Shown here: one piece after another, positions 34,207 through 45,904 of the stretch | Numbering within the stretch: the stretch's first letter is position 1 | Layout: each line of letters begins with the position of its first letter | NCBI RefSeq assembly: GCF_026151205.1 | Contig: NC_087073.1 | Span: forward strand, 19,248,837 to 19,312,836 | DNA: 64,000 bases | From: Bolinopsis microptera | Taxonomy: Eukaryota > Ctenophora > Tentaculata > Lobata > Bolinopsidae | Direction: 5' to 3' | Made by a program: the position numbers and the translations under genes | The notes under the pieces: model-generated | Told to the model about the DNA's origin: nothing | Database searches by the model: none | Seen by the model: only the letters and a program-made list of their open reading frames with translations

Positions 34207-34318
34207 TTAACGGGTGATACTCGTAAAATATCTGTTCCATATATTGGACCGTCGACCATATACAGGACCGTCGACGAGTCCAACTCGGCGCGTGTCCTGG
34301 TAGGTTGTAAACCTACAA
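34207..34318 (-). mobile_element. Tiny element B4 (112 bp), reversed
   Basis: Reverse complement of family B: TTAACGGGTGATACTCG at the left and GTTGTAAACCTACAA at the right. The middle is expanded by repeats of GGACCGTCGAC. No flanking duplication is visible, so this is an older copy. Confidence 0.75.
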
Positions 34319-34565
34319 ACCAAGCTCTAACATCGCTATGCACACATTTTCAAAAACTTGGTGATGAATATGAACTCCCTAAACCTTATCGGACGTTATT
34401 TGACCGGACATTGCGTGAACGGACATAATTTCGAACGGACATTAAAATGAACTCTTCGAAGGCATTCATGATCAGTATTTAACTTTAAGTTAACTACCTT
34501 ATCGCATATTATTTGAACGGATATCAAAATGAGGGCCTCCAGCGTCCAATTAATGTCCGTTCAAA

Positions 34566-34806
34566 TAAAGTCCGATACTTACAGAGCCTAAATAAAGTCC
34601 GATACTTACAGACCTAAGTAAAGTCCGATACTTACAGAGCCTAAATAAAGTTCGATACTTACAGAGCCTAAGTAAAGTCCGATACTTACAGAGCCTAAAT
34701 AAAGTCCGATACTTACAGAGCCTAAATAAAGTCCGATACTTACAGAGCCTAAATAAAGTCCGATACTTACAGATCCAAAATAAAGTCCGACACTAACAGA
34801 GCCTAA
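34566..34806. repeat. 27-bp tandem repeat, about nine copies
   Basis: Unit AAAGTCCGATACTTACAGAG plus CCTAAAT. The period is a multiple of three, so the minus strand stays open (repeating GSVSIGLYL), but I regard that frame as a by-product. Confidence 0.9.
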
Positions 34807-34863
34807 GACGGCGAATATCTTGCTGATCTCCTCATAGGCGAGAATATACGTCTGAAGGTTCAC

Positions 34864-35491
34864 GTGACTCTAGCCCACTGTAGTAATACTCGCTGTTACA
34901 GTGGCTACGTGATGTGAAGTACCCACTGTAATACTTTCTATAAACTTAACTCGAACCTGAGGTGGGAGATTAGAGCTGGATAGATTGTGATATCGTAGTA
35001 AGTAATAGAAACACAATTCGCTTTGCTTGAGTCCATTATCTTACGTAAGCTGAGTGGTCATTTAAAGATGCTTGCTGAAAAGAGCGAGGTAGTGTCGAAC
35101 TATAAATTTTAAGGAAGAGGCTGACTTGAACAATTACATTACAATTAAAATGGAAACTATCTTACCAGATCTAGGTCTTCCATCTGACAAGCTGAACAGA
35201 GGAAACACAGAGGAAATGCACCCCACCAGATACAAGCTCAGCAGATCAGTACAGGCATTATTCTTCGCCTGGTAACCATGTCAGCGGGGCCCTTCGTTGC
35301 GCCACTGCTAATATGCCTGGAATGTTAGTAATAGTATGACTATGCAATATGTACCCTCCCCCCTCCTGTACTACTTTAGAATAACTCTGCACATGGTCGC
35401 TAAATAGTTCCTAATTACGCTACCCTCGCGGAACACAGAAACATGCATTAGGGCTCCAAAATTTATAAAAGCGCCATTTCAATAGCAATTT
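34864..35491. other. Upstream region of receptor 1
   Basis: No gene is seen. It contains a fragment of the AGTGGCGTAACG family (GCCCTTCGTTGCGCCACTG at ~35287-35307). The receptor 1 promoter should lie here. Confidence 0.4.
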
Positions 35492-35923
35492 GTGGCGTCA
35501 TTGATAACGAGCTGGTGGTTCTCGTACTCAGTTCCATTCAGACCGGTCTTTCAAATGGTTTGCTTTGCTTGTTTTCTGAGCATTTGTATAATAGTCAGTG
35601 GATCGTCACGGAGACGAAAGCAGAAGGGAAGAGAGACGAAAAGAAAAAATGGAATGTGGCTGCAGCTGATAACAGTACAGCATTGCAACCTCATCAGCCC
35701 GTTGCGGATCTTAATAGAATATCAGGACTGATTGTTGACGATACTTTCATAAAAGCAGGAAAATCTGATAGAAAAAGTTCCGAACACAACAGATATAAAA
35801 ACATTACAAAAGAGGTGGAGGAAGAAAGTGGAGGAGAGAAAGTTCTAGAGGCTCCTAGTAGTGTGTGCAGGAATAATAATAAAAAGAAAAAGGGAAATTG
35901 TACTAATTCGACTTTAACGGCAA

Positions 35924-38092
35924 ATGACAGTAAAAGAGACAAACAGAAAATCAAGAGTGAAGAAATCCTCGTCATGGAAAAAGGCAGCAAATGTTCTTCG
36001 AGAACCCTTACGCCTGAACTTTAGGTGGAAAAACTTTGGAACAATTAAAGAACTGCGAGAAAAGAAGGGGGATTACCACGAGTGTAGGTACCTGTACAAC
36101 TCACTAAAATCAGACCCCCTGACCTGCTATCTGAAGACAGAGCTCCTGTGTGACGGCGTCTCTGCGTGCGCTGATGACGAGTGCGGCTGTGACCAGGGTG
36201 CCGATGTATTCTATTGTAGTGATGGTCTGGGTTGTGTGGCTATGGACCAGGTCTGTGATGGACAGCCAGACTGTCTAGATCAGAGCGATGAGTGTGTTTG
36301 TGAGAATTACCTGAACTGCCAAACCAACAGAGTCTTCTCCAGGTGTAAAAGTAGGACAGAGCGTGCAGACAAGTGTGGGCGGGCAGGAGGTCAGCTCATC
36401 TCTAGTTCCACCTCAGATCAGGCTGGTCTGGGACTGTTAAAGTGTTTGAATACTTTTACAGAAACAGGTTGGGCCAAGAAGAAGTCAGTTCTGAAACAGT
36501 ATTCTAAGAGTATGAAGCAGGCGTATAAGTCTGCATGTAGAACACAATGCCAACCTATTGAGAATCACTGCGAGTTCATCGACTGGAGCAACATAGAGAT
36601 GAACCCAGCGACCAAGACACTGTCTGCGAACTACTCCTGTGGCGATGGCAGCAGCATCCCTCTCTCAGATGATATGGACGTGTGTGACGGCTACAACGAT
36701 TGTCCTAACAAAGCCGATGAAACCTTCTGCGCCTCCAGATTCTACTGTTCGGATGGAAGCAAGAGTTTGGCGCCCTCAAGGGTGTGTGACGCTGTCCCGG
36801 ACTGTACCGACCTCTCGGACGAGTGTCAGACCTGTGCACGTGATAACCTCGCAGATGAGAAACATATGATAAGTAACAAATATTTGAATTATTATATGGT
36901 TATATTGTGTCTTCTGATCCTGGTCTTGAACTGCAGGGGGTTGTATGGCCATGGGGCTAGACTCAACTACATTATTCGTCACAATTCAAGAATAGACAGT
37001 GCTTTGTGCCTCCAGCTCTCACTGTACGATTTTTTGATGGGGGTCTACCTTCTAATTATAACCCAGAAGAATTTCCAGTATTACGGCTCGTACTGCCTTC
37101 ATGATGCAAGCTGGAGGTCCTCGGCAGCGTGTAACTTCAGTGGTTTCATCTTCACTCTCTCCTCTCATGGCTCCCTCATGACTGTAGTGATCATGGGAGC
37201 TATCCGCTGCTACAACTGCGAGAACATGCTCGCCTTCTTCTCTCTCAAACGCTTCCTCATCGGACTCACCCTAGGGAACTTTCTCAACATTTTTTGCAGT
37301 GCAGTTGCTCTCTTTCCCACCGAATATTTGGAGAATGTGTTCGTGACTACAATATTCTTCCAGGACAATAGACTAATGAAGAAAGGTACCAAAGCACTTA
37401 TAGACGATCTTCTGAAGGAGTACTACGGACACAACCTAACGTATGAAGTGCCTGGTTGGTCCAATAGACTGGATCTCCTCTCAAAGATCACATCAAATCC
37501 TGAATTGTTTCTTCCGACCTACAAGTTTGGATTCTTCAACCAATCGCCTCTTTGTATCCAGAATCTCTTCTCCAATGACCCTGATGACGATCTACAGCTT
37601 CTCAAAATGCTGTATGTGAGCTTCCTTGGAGCTGTGATTCTGAGTTTCACCGTGTGCTACATCTGGATTGTGTTTATCAGGGTCAAGTCAGTTGTTCCCA
37701 CAGCAAGCCCGGCCTTCAGACGGAACACTCTGCGGAACAACAAGAAGCTTTCAAGAAAGGTTTCTTTGATTATTTCTTCACAACTAATAGCCTGGATCCC
37801 AATAATAATCGCTACCATCCTGACACTCTCTCACAAGAAGATCCCCCCTGATTTCTATGAGATGACAGCTATAGTCCTGGTCCCGGTCAACAGTTTGTTC
37901 AACCCCATCTTCCACAGTCCACGGCACGTACCTAAGAAGACAAAGAGGGGAGCTACTTTGGTAACCATGGCGACCATGAGATCTCAAAGTACAGGAGACA
38001 ACAGAGCAGCCCCGCTGTATCAACAGAGCTGGAGGACTGAGGTGAAAAGTGGAGAAGTTACCAACAATCTTGTCGGGATTGACTTAAAGTAG
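35924..38092 (+). CDS. LDLa-containing LGR-type class A GPCR (receptor 1)
   Basis: The frame encodes three LDLa modules and a seven-helix domain. LDLa 1 lies at residues ~97-126 (YCSDGLGC, VCDGQPDCLDQSDECVC), LDLa 2 at ~238-270 (VCDGYNDCPNKADETFC) and LDLa 3 at ~273-304. Each keeps the acidic calcium-binding end. TM1 starts at ~321; SLYDFLMGVYLL in TM2 is a hallmark of leucine-rich-repeat receptors (LGR/relaxin type). There are no leucine-rich repeats here. The DRY position reads IRCYN and NPxxY reads NPIFHS. TM6 has SQLIAWIPIIIA. The true N-terminus is uncertain: a good signal peptide (MVCFACFLSICIIVSGSS, from 35552) is in the same frame but followed by a stop at ~35731, and a second frame is open 35515-36024. 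An unrecognised intron or a frameshift would reconcile them. Confidence 0.85.
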   Translation: MTVKETNRKSRVKKSSSWKKAANVLREPLRLNFRWKNFGTIKELREKKGDYHECRYLYNSLKSDPLTCYLKTELLCDGVSACADDECGCDQGADVFYCSDGLGCVAMDQVCDGQPDCLDQSDECVCENYLNCQTNRVFSRCKSRTERADKCGRAGGQLISSSTSDQAGLGLLKCLNTFTETGWAKKKSVLKQYSKSMKQAYKSACRTQCQPIENHCEFIDWSNIEMNPATKTLSANYSCGDGSSIPLSDDMDVCDGYNDCPNKADETFCASRFYCSDGSKSLAPSRVCDAVPDCTDLSDECQTCARDNLADEKHMISNKYLNYYMVILCLLILVLNCRGLYGHGARLNYIIRHNSRIDSALCLQLSLYDFLMGVYLLIITQKNFQYYGSYCLHDASWRSSAACNFSGFIFTLSSHGSLMTVVIMGAIRCYNCENMLAFFSLKRFLIGLTLGNFLNIFCSAVALFPTEYLENVFVTTIFFQDNRLMKKGTKALIDDLLKEYYGHNLTYEVPGWSNRLDLLSKITSNPELFLPTYKFGFFNQSPLCIQNLFSNDPDDDLQLLKMLYVSFLGAVILSFTVCYIWIVFIRVKSVVPTASPAFRRNTLRNNKKLSRKVSLIISSQLIAWIPIIIATILTLSHKKIPPDFYEMTAIVLVPVNSLFNPIFHSPRHVPKKTKRGATLVTMATMRSQSTGDNRAAPLYQQSWRTEVKSGEVTNNLVGIDLK

Positions 38093-38424
38093 ATGATAGA
38101 TACTTTCTAGATGCATAATAAAGGTGACCATATCAATATGTCACCTACCTATGACCACCCCTCAAATGATCAATAACTGAGAACGTAACTTTTAATTCAC
38201 ATTGGCTGCAGGGTATGACCTCGGCTGTGTGTGAAAAAGTGTTCAGACCTCCAGATAATGCGATTAGGGTGTGGTAGATTCATAAATTTATTTTACAAAT
38301 TGTCCAATAACTGGCTCGTTTTATGCTATCTGCTTGTTCCAAAGTGAAATCATTTGATGTTGTACTTGGATAACCACCTCATTTGCTTGAAAACTGCAAA
38401 TCATTGCTGAGCCCTCTTGCCTCA
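38093..38424. other. 3' flank of receptor 1
   Basis: Contains AATAAA-like ATAATAAAGG at ~38117, about 25 bp after the stop codon, a candidate polyadenylation signal. Otherwise nothing is recognised. Confidence 0.4.
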
Positions 38425-38704
38425 GGTCAGGGTCAGGGTCAGGGTCAGGGTCAGGGTCAGGGTCAGGGTCAGGGTCAGGGTCAGGGTCAGGGTCAGGGTC
38501 AGGGTCAGGGTCAGGGTCAGGGTCAGGGTCAGGGTCAGGGTCAGGGTCAGGGTCAGGGTCAGGGTCAGGGTCAGGGTCAGGGTCAGGGTCAGGGTCAGGG
38601 TCAGGGTCAGGGTCAGGGTCAGGGTCAGGGTCAGGGTCAGGGTCAGGGTCAGGGTCAGGGTCAGGGTCAGGGTCAGGGTCAGGGTCAGGGTCAGGGTCAG
38701 GGTC
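38425..38704. repeat. Perfect hexanucleotide tract (CAGGGT)n
   Basis: About 46 uninterrupted copies. Because the period is six, frames without stops arise on both strands (Gln-Gly, Arg-Val, Asp-Pro and Thr-Leu dipeptides). None is taken as a gene. Confidence 0.98.
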
Positions 38705-38734
38705 ATACAACGTATGACAAACAAACCCGATTAT

Positions 38735-38766
38735 CTTGTAAGTTTATCACGAGTATCACCCGTTAA
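38735..38766 (+). mobile_element. Fragment of tiny family B
   Basis: Only the right end is present: ACGAGTATCACCCGTTAA, preceded by CTTGTAAGTTTATC, so most of the interior is deleted. Confidence 0.5.
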
Positions 38767-38880
38767 AGATTATCTAAATCTATCAAACACCAAGGTCATG
38801 AGCCATAAACTATATGCCCATACTTAGGCATACGATTTCAGTCCATAAATCGGTCAAATGTCAATATTTGAAGGTCAGAC

Positions 38881-39017
38881 TTAATTGACGATGTCAATTC
38901 ATCTCAGCTCGGCGCGGCACAGTAGCGCATCACGCCGATCTAGAGAAGCCTCATCACGCCGATCTAGAGAAGCCTCATTGAGTGCGCGGCGCGGCACAGT
39001 AACGCATCGCGCTACAA
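38881..39017 (-). mobile_element. Tiny element C3 (137 bp) with exact 8-bp target duplication
   Basis: TTAATTGACGATGTC...GCATCGCGCTACAA flanked by GGTCAGAC (38873-38880 and 39018-39025). It contains an internal direct duplication of CACGCCGATCTAGAGAAGCC, which explains its greater length. Confidence 0.9.
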
Positions 39018-39165
39018 GGTCAGACCAACTTTATATTAAACATATTCTTTGTCTAGAAATTTCTTCGAAGTAGCGCGAGCGCGCGCGCGCCGCTTATTTC
39101 TCGAAATGTTATGGCCATTGGCCCGATGGCTGGATGGCAAGTGCTACGAAGTAGCGCGCGCCGGG

Positions 39166-40960
39166 TGTTAAGTGGCGTACTCGGGTTTCAGCACGACAAC
39201 TTACTTAACGGCCTATTTAATGCTCCAATTTTCCATGACTTCTAGAGATTATTTATTTGTTATATTTCATTACTTTGTGATGGTATTAAATTAACTACGT
39301 ATAATGGGCTCCTTTTAACTAGAGTATGGAAATTCAAGTTCCGATATTATGGAATACCTCCCGGTTTGAAACTCACTCAGGGCACAGTTCAAACCCAAAC
39401 TCTCTTTGTACAGATGCATTTTTAGGACAGTAATTTCTATTGTAATTATGGATTTCAGAATTTAAGGTGAATTTATATCTGGAAGATAACCAATTAAAAC
39501 AAATTAATAAAGGGTTGTAAAATAATTGGGTTAAATAGGACTACAATATTAATTTAACTCTCATATCTCATAACTTAGTCTTAATGTCCATTTACCCCAA
39601 TAATTGAAGTAGTAGCGAATGTGGCGAGGGTGAAGCGATTAAATAGGATGATTCACGAGGTCGCTGTTCCGGTTCTCTCTCTCTCTCTCAAGGAATAAGA
39701 ATATAAAGTGGCGATCTGGTCTTTTCATATAGTGGAATGTCAACTAGAACTGAACCATCTTGCATGGTCATCTCGAGGATCTAACATAGTGACGAACGGT
39801 TCTCGAGGAAGGAGGGGGGAATCAATCTGAAGTAAGATAATTATAAGTACGGAGCGTTTAAGTAGTGACAATAATCAGATTGATTAAGTTAAATTAAGGG
39901 AAAATCTATCGTAGGAACCTCTTAATGAAGACGTAATAAACTTACGAAGCAATACGACTGGTGGAGCTTAGGTGAGGACAGGCAGAGCAAGTGGGGTGGG
40001 TATCACCGTCATATTGCCTGGAAATTAATAACTATTAGAACTAATAATTAGTACACAGGAAATAACTATAATACTACAATCGTCGACTTTAACGAGTGGA
40101 AAAGTGCTATGATTATGAACGATGGATTAAGGTTTACGTAAGATTTTTACCTCAGGAAAGGAACTCCATAGCCTAATTCTGGAAGGATCTATCGGGAACA
40201 GGTAGTACTAGTAGTGCGAGGAATCTGATGAGATATTATGTATATTAACGGCATATTAAGCATTATACGACGGAAATTGACCTAAGTACGAACTAATCTT
40301 TAAGGTCAACCTTTTGATACGAATGCAATCAATGACAATAACATGATCAAGAACTTAATCTAAATTACGAACCTATAATAGAAATGAGTAACATGTGGAG
40401 AGAGAACGGACACAGCAGAACAAGACCCCGGGCCATGATAGGAGACAGGTGAATGCAGAAGGCGAAAGGCAGCCAGCAGCAGGCGAGCTTCCCTTTTTGT
40501 ATAGTGCTGGTTGACAGGTCTTTGGGGAGTTGAAGGGGGAGTTGATTCTCATGGCACTCTTGTAACACCTCGGCTAGTTCGTCAACACAATAATCAACAA
40601 TCAATGCTGTTAAAATAATTGTAAGTATTCTTTTAACTATAAGTTCTAATAAATTTGAAACTTTAACAATTTTTAAGCCACTGCTTTTCCCACCGGGAAC
40701 GTCACAATTCCAAATAACTACTAATTTACAACGGCTTAAAATACTAACTACAGCTTCACGCCGTGAGACATCTCAATCATACAAACCTTACAACTTTCAG
40801 CTTGTTACGCTGACTCCAAATATTTTCTAAATTGATAAAGACTTTAAATTAATCGACCGACTACCCGTCTCTCAGTACAAATATTTTATAAGATACTAAT
40901 ACAGGCCGTGAGATATTTGCAAACCTGTTCACCCTCAATTCACTATACCCCTACCTAACA
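39166..40960 (-). repeat. 3' LTR (minus orientation), 1795 bp
   Basis: Contains a (CT)n run at ~39676 and a 79-codon minus-strand frame at 40365-40604 (VDELAEVLQECHENQLPLQL) that is identical in the other LTR. Confidence 0.92.
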
Positions 40961-41205
40961 TCTCCCCGATCGAAAATTAATGACGACCACGTCATATCAA
41001 AACTATCTATAATTAAAGAAAATGATAAATCTACAACCTTCTTTTTTTTTTTTTTCTTTTAAAAAAAAATTTTCAAAAGAACTATTAGTAATAAGGTATG
41101 CCCGTTCTTATAGTAAAAAATCATTAATTTAAAGAACCGTATTTCTCGCGCACAACCAACAAAATTAAATATAATCGTACAAACAAACATTTGAATTACC
41201 ATAAG

Positions 41206-41640
41206 TTAATATCTCAAAGTAAAGTCGTTGTAATTGTATGTGTCATTGTAGTGCATATTCTGGTCGTAATTATCTTTATTGTCATAGTACTGTCCGTAAT
41301 TGTCCGACACAATTTGGTCACTATTCTCAGCAGGGTTATAAGTTCCAGGGTCTACTTGTGTACTTGCATTGGTAGACAATAACTCAATTATAGTATCTAA
41401 CTTGTATAACACGTCTTGGTTACTAACAGTGGTAGTGGCATTTTCAAGCTCTATGGTTGCATTAACTTGCTGGTTGCTTTTAAACTGAGATGCATTTTTG
41501 CAGTTAATCAAAAGTTCTGCTCGCTCTAATAGCTGCTCATTGGGTAAGTCAGGGGTTTCCCTGAGTCTAGCACTAATTCCGGAATCTGTGATATTGTTGA
41601 TGAAGGCGTCGCGGAGTGCGTTACTGTTATTTCTTCACAA
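41206..41640 (-). pseudogene. Gag-like fragment of the LTR element
   Basis: Minus-strand reading gives ALRDAFINNITDSGISARLR, then LPNEQLLERAELLINC, resembling the C-terminal helical part of Ty3-type Gag. It continues into an Asn/Tyr/Asp-rich tail. A stop lies just upstream of the first segment, so the N-terminal gag is missing or degraded. The identification is by pattern only. Confidence 0.45.
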
Positions 41641-43520
41641 ATCTATAAATGCCTAATGCAGTAATTAATGTGCAGCCACCAGCCATATTTCACAACGTAA
41701 ATTACCCCAACTTCAACAAAATTTGTCACTTCTGGTCTTCGACCTCCTGTTACATTTCAACTGCTTCTATTCAATCATAACTTTCATTTTATGCACCCTT
41801 ACTTACTTATTTATTCTTACTTAATCCATATGTGTAACCAGGCGCAGTCTGAGCTGACCCCATTCCCGCAGTTTAAAGAACTGCCCATTGCTTCCCGAGG
41901 TTCACTTTTTAATCCCCTCGATCACAACAGCTACATTCGCTTACTAACTGGACGATCATAAAGACCAAGTCGCTTTTAGCTTATGTAGGCCCGACTGTAC
42001 ATTGAGCAGATCACGCAACCTTTTACATAAAAGGATGTTACGCATATGTGAACCTACCGGCAAGGGACCCAGTCTGTAGCGATGGATGACCAGTAAGTGG
42101 GATTGGCACTCCTGGGTTCCACCGACGGTCTGACCCATAGAGGACTTAGCTGTCACAACTATGAACTTTGACCGTTTTCTCTTGCCTTGCCTGTTCACTA
42201 GATCTTATCTTCCAAATTTTTATTTACTCCCTTTCTGGGTAATTTTCCACCTTTGTGGGGTTCAAAAAGATAAGATACTAGCTAGGTGTGGACTGTCGTC
42301 CACGTACCACCGTGTTCCACTTGCCTGGGGACGTATGTCCAGTCCTGGGGGTGACAAGCTCCAGGTACTGAACACCAGGTAGCCCGAAAACACGGCCGAC
42401 TAGAGGGTACCAAGGCAGTGTGTTAATTCACACTTCGTTAGACACGGGAGCCTTCAGTTTCCTCTCCAGCACTATAGAAATGTTTAACGTGTCCCCGGAT
42501 CCTTGCAGATCCGCCTCCCCCTGTTAAGGACTGGGATTATAAGGAGCTCATCCCTCTTCCCAATCCCTTATTTCCCAGCATGATTCCACCATGCCAACTT
42601 TAACAACATCACTTCTATCTCAAATCACTTCTCTATGTATCTACTTCATTTAAAATATCTTCCCTTCTTCTTCACGTCCGCATACCCTATTACACTAAAT
42701 CATCTTTATTTTTTAAACAACAAACCCTTTATCAAATCTCCCTCTGTCTCATCATAATTAAAATATCTTCTCTTCTTCACGTCCGCATACCCTATTAGTA
42801 TTACGCTAAATCATCTTTATTTTTAAACAACAAATCCCTTATCAAATCTCCCTCTGTATCATATCTTCTCTTCTTCACGTCCGCATACCCTATTACGCTA
42901 AATCATGTTGCCAATCTTAGTTTCAAAGTTCGAAGGGTCGTACTGAATCCGAAGTGTTTCTAACCACCAAGCGCGCTTTTGGCGGTATCACAACACTCAA
43001 ATAACAGATAAGAAGCCCATCTACTTATTAAAACTAACACCTTGTCAACAACCATTATAGCACCTCCTCCCAATAAACTTCACAACATCTTCTAAACCCC
43101 GTATCCCTTAGCCGGCTAATAATTTATACTGCAGTTTAATATATCTCCCCATAATATAATTGTCTCACATTTCAACATCTCATTATAACATAATCTCATT
43201 ATCTCGTAACATCATACATCTCTCGTATCATTCCCATCTTTACCTAATTATACGGCCGTATATAATATCATCACAACTTACCCACGATATCTCATAATTA
43301 CTTTTCAACTTCTACACTAAACAATTCTCTCTTCAACCTACTTCCTCTGCTGTGACTTCATCATTTTATGGCGATGGCTGCAACAACTAATATCAATGTA
43401 AATAAACAAATTGCACTAACGGTGCACTAACAAAACAAACTAAGGTTTGGTGTCTCTTCCAGATTTTTTGAAAATTTTGCTAGAAAATTTTGTACAGAGA
43501 GAGCCGCATTAGGGCTACAT
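41641..43520 (-). other. Untranslated leader of the LTR element
   Basis: No coding. At ~42655-42905 a ~100-bp unit (CTTCTTCACGTCCGCATACC ... TTTTTAAACAACAAA ... ATCAAATCTCCCTCTGT) occurs about three times with indels. Confidence 0.5.
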
Positions 43521-45313
43521 TGTTAAGTGGCGTACTCGGGTTTCAGCACGACAACTTACTTAACGGCCTATTTAATGCTCCAATTTTCCATGACTTCTAG
43601 AGATTATTTATTTGTTATATTTCATTACTTTGTGATGGTATTAAATTAACTACGTATAATGGGCTCCTTTTAACTAGAGTATGGAAATTCAAGTTCCGAT
43701 ATTATGGAATACCTCCCGGTTTGAAACTCACTCAGGGCACAGTTCAAACCCAAACTCTCTTTGTACAGATGCATTTTTAGGACAGTAATTTCTATTGTAA
43801 TTATGGATTTCAGAATTTAAGGTGAATTTATATCTGGAAGATAACCAATTAAAACAAATTAATAAAGGGTTGTAAAATAATTGGGTTAAATAGGACTACA
43901 ATATTAATTTAACTCTCATATCTCATAACTTAGTCTTAATGTCCATTTACCCCAATAATTGAAGTAGTAGCGAATGTGGCGAGGGTGAAGCGATTAAATA
44001 GGATGATTCACGAGGTCGCTGTTCCGGTTCTCTCTCTCTCTCAAGGAATAAGAATATAAAGTGGCGATCTGGTCTTTTCATATAGTGGAATGTCAACTAG
44101 AACTGAACCATCTTGCATGGTCATCTCGAGGATCTAACATAGTGACGAACGGTTCTCGAGGAAGGAGGGGGGAATCAATCTGAAGTAAGATAATTATAAG
44201 TACGGAGCGTTTAAGTAGTGACAATAATCAGATTGATTAAGTTAAATTAAGGGAAAATCTATCGTAGGAACCTCTTAATGAAGACGTAATAAACTTACGA
44301 AGCAATACGACTGGTGGAGCTTAGGTGAGGACAGGCAGAGCAAGTGGGGTGGGTATCACCGTCATATTGCCTGGAAATTAATAACTATTAGAACTAATAA
44401 TTAGTACACAGGAAATAACTATAATACTACAATCGTCGACTTTAACGAGTGGAAAAGTGCTATGATTATGAACGATGGATTAAGGTTTACGTAAGATTTT
44501 TACCTCAGGAAAGGAACTCCATAGCCTAATTCTGGAAGGATCTATCGGGAACAGGTAGTACTAGTAGTGCGAGGAATCTGATGAGATATTATGTATATTA
44601 ACGGCATATTAAGCATTATACGACGGAAATTGACCTAAGTACGAACTAATCTTTAAGGTCAACCTTTTGATACGAATGCAATCAATGACAATAACATGAT
44701 CAAGAACTTAATCTAAATTACGAACCTATAATAGAAATGAGTAACATGTGGAGAGAGAACGGACACAGCAGAACAAGACCCCGGGCCATGATAGGAGACA
44801 GGTGAATGCAGAAGGCGAAAGGCAGCCAGCAGCAGGCGAGCTTCCCTTTTTGTATAGTGCTGGTTGACAGGTCTTTGGGGAGTTGAAGGGGGAGTTGATT
44901 CTCATGGCACTCTTGTAACACCTCGGCTAGTTCGTCAACACAATAATCAACAATCAATGCTGTTAAAATAATTGTAAGTATTCTTTTAACTATAAGTTCT
45001 AATAAATTTGAAACTTTAACAATCTTTAAGCCACTGCTTTTCCCACCGGGAACGTCACAATTCCAAATAACTACTAATTTACAACGGCTTAAAATACTAA
45101 CTACAGCTTCACGCCGTGAGACATCTCAATCATACAAACCTTACAACTTTCAGCTTGTTACGCTGACTCCAAATATTTTCTAAATTGATAAAGACTTTAA
45201 ATTAATCGACCGACTACCCGTCTCTCAGTACAAATATTTTATAAGATACTAATACAGGCCGTGAGATATTTGCAAACCTGTTCACCCTCAATTCACTATA
45301 CCCCTACCTAACA
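43521..45313 (-). repeat. 5' LTR (minus orientation), 1793 bp
   Basis: Near-identical to the repeat at 39166-40960, two bases shorter because of the CT run. Confidence 0.92.
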
Positions 45314-45904
45314 CCGGGCCAGACCATTATATATATTAACAATGGTCAAGTATACCCAGCAAAAGTTACTGGCTGGTGGTGGTACTAGAGGTGGTTTAAT
45401 TTAAACAGACGGCTAGACCTCGCGCGCGACATTAAGCATGATTTGCACGCGTGGCGCATTCCAATCTTCAAGCAGCCAGCAAGTGACACAATTCAGCCAA
45501 TCAAAGTACAGGAATCTGCAAAGTTAAAGTTGCAAACTTTTGAGCGGCCCAAAATGACACTTTTCTGAAGATTTGTAGATAACTCCAAATTTACGTTGTT
45601 TTAAATGTTCCCCCTGGGGGAAAACGTTACTTTTACAAGACGAACATGTTGCAAAAAACCGGAAATCTCTAATTACTCTTTTACTTTAAAAGTTAGGCCC
45701 CATCCAGTAAGGGTTTCTGGGAAAATCACACTTTTTGGTTTAATTCAAAATTTAAATTGACCCAAATAGTGCTCCTGGGGCGCTCCTACTAAATCGCTCG
45801 CCCAAATTTTAAGAAAATTCTTGTGAAAAGGCCCTTTGGGCATGAAAGTGATCTGGATCGGTGTATTTTTGGACGCTGATTCCGAATCACCCCCCATGAC
45901 GTAG

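Larger units (their letters stand above)
39166..45313 (-). mobile_element. LTR retrotransposon, 6.1 kb, lacking recognisable pol
   Basis: Two direct repeats (39166-40960 and 43521-45313) begin TGTTAAGTGGCG and end ACCTAACA, giving TG...CA termini. CCGGG flanks the element on both sides (39161-39165 and 45314-45318). The LTRs differ by a CT-repeat length and at least one T/C change, so insertion is recent. A gag-like frame and a purine-rich tract (GATCGGGGAGA) next to the left LTR place transcription on the minus strand. The internal region is only 2.56 kb, with no reverse transcriptase, protease or integrase, so the copy is non-autonomous. No sequence starting TGG, as expected for a tRNA primer site, adjoins the 5' LTR, so superfamily is unresolved. 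Confidence 0.92.
39060..45350 (-). mobile_element. Tiny family E copy (E2) split by the LTR retrotransposon
   Basis: The left remnant (39060-39165, CTTCGAAGTAGCGCG ... GCTACGAAGTAGCGCGCG) and the right remnant (45319-~45350, CCAGACCATT ... TAACAATGGTCAA) join across the LTR element's CCGGG duplication. The result has the same order as copy E1 at 53835-53929: TTGACCATTGTTAAT, GGCCCGGCGCGCG, TACTTCGTA. Only these two end segments belong to E2. Confidence 0.65.

Noticed and set aside
34606-34863. 85-aa repeat protein GSVSIGLYL
   Set aside because: Explained by a 27-bp tandem repeat; no start context or neighbouring coding.
38321-38827. Long frames encoding Asp-Pro, Gln-Gly, Arg-Val or Thr-Leu dipeptide repeats
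   Set aside because: They arise only because the (CAGGGT)n period is six; nothing outside the tract supports coding.
40220-40290. Hammerhead ribozyme (CTGATGA ... GAAA) in the LTR
   Set aside because: Core-like words are present on the plus strand, but stem II does not pair convincingly and the strand is antisense to the element.
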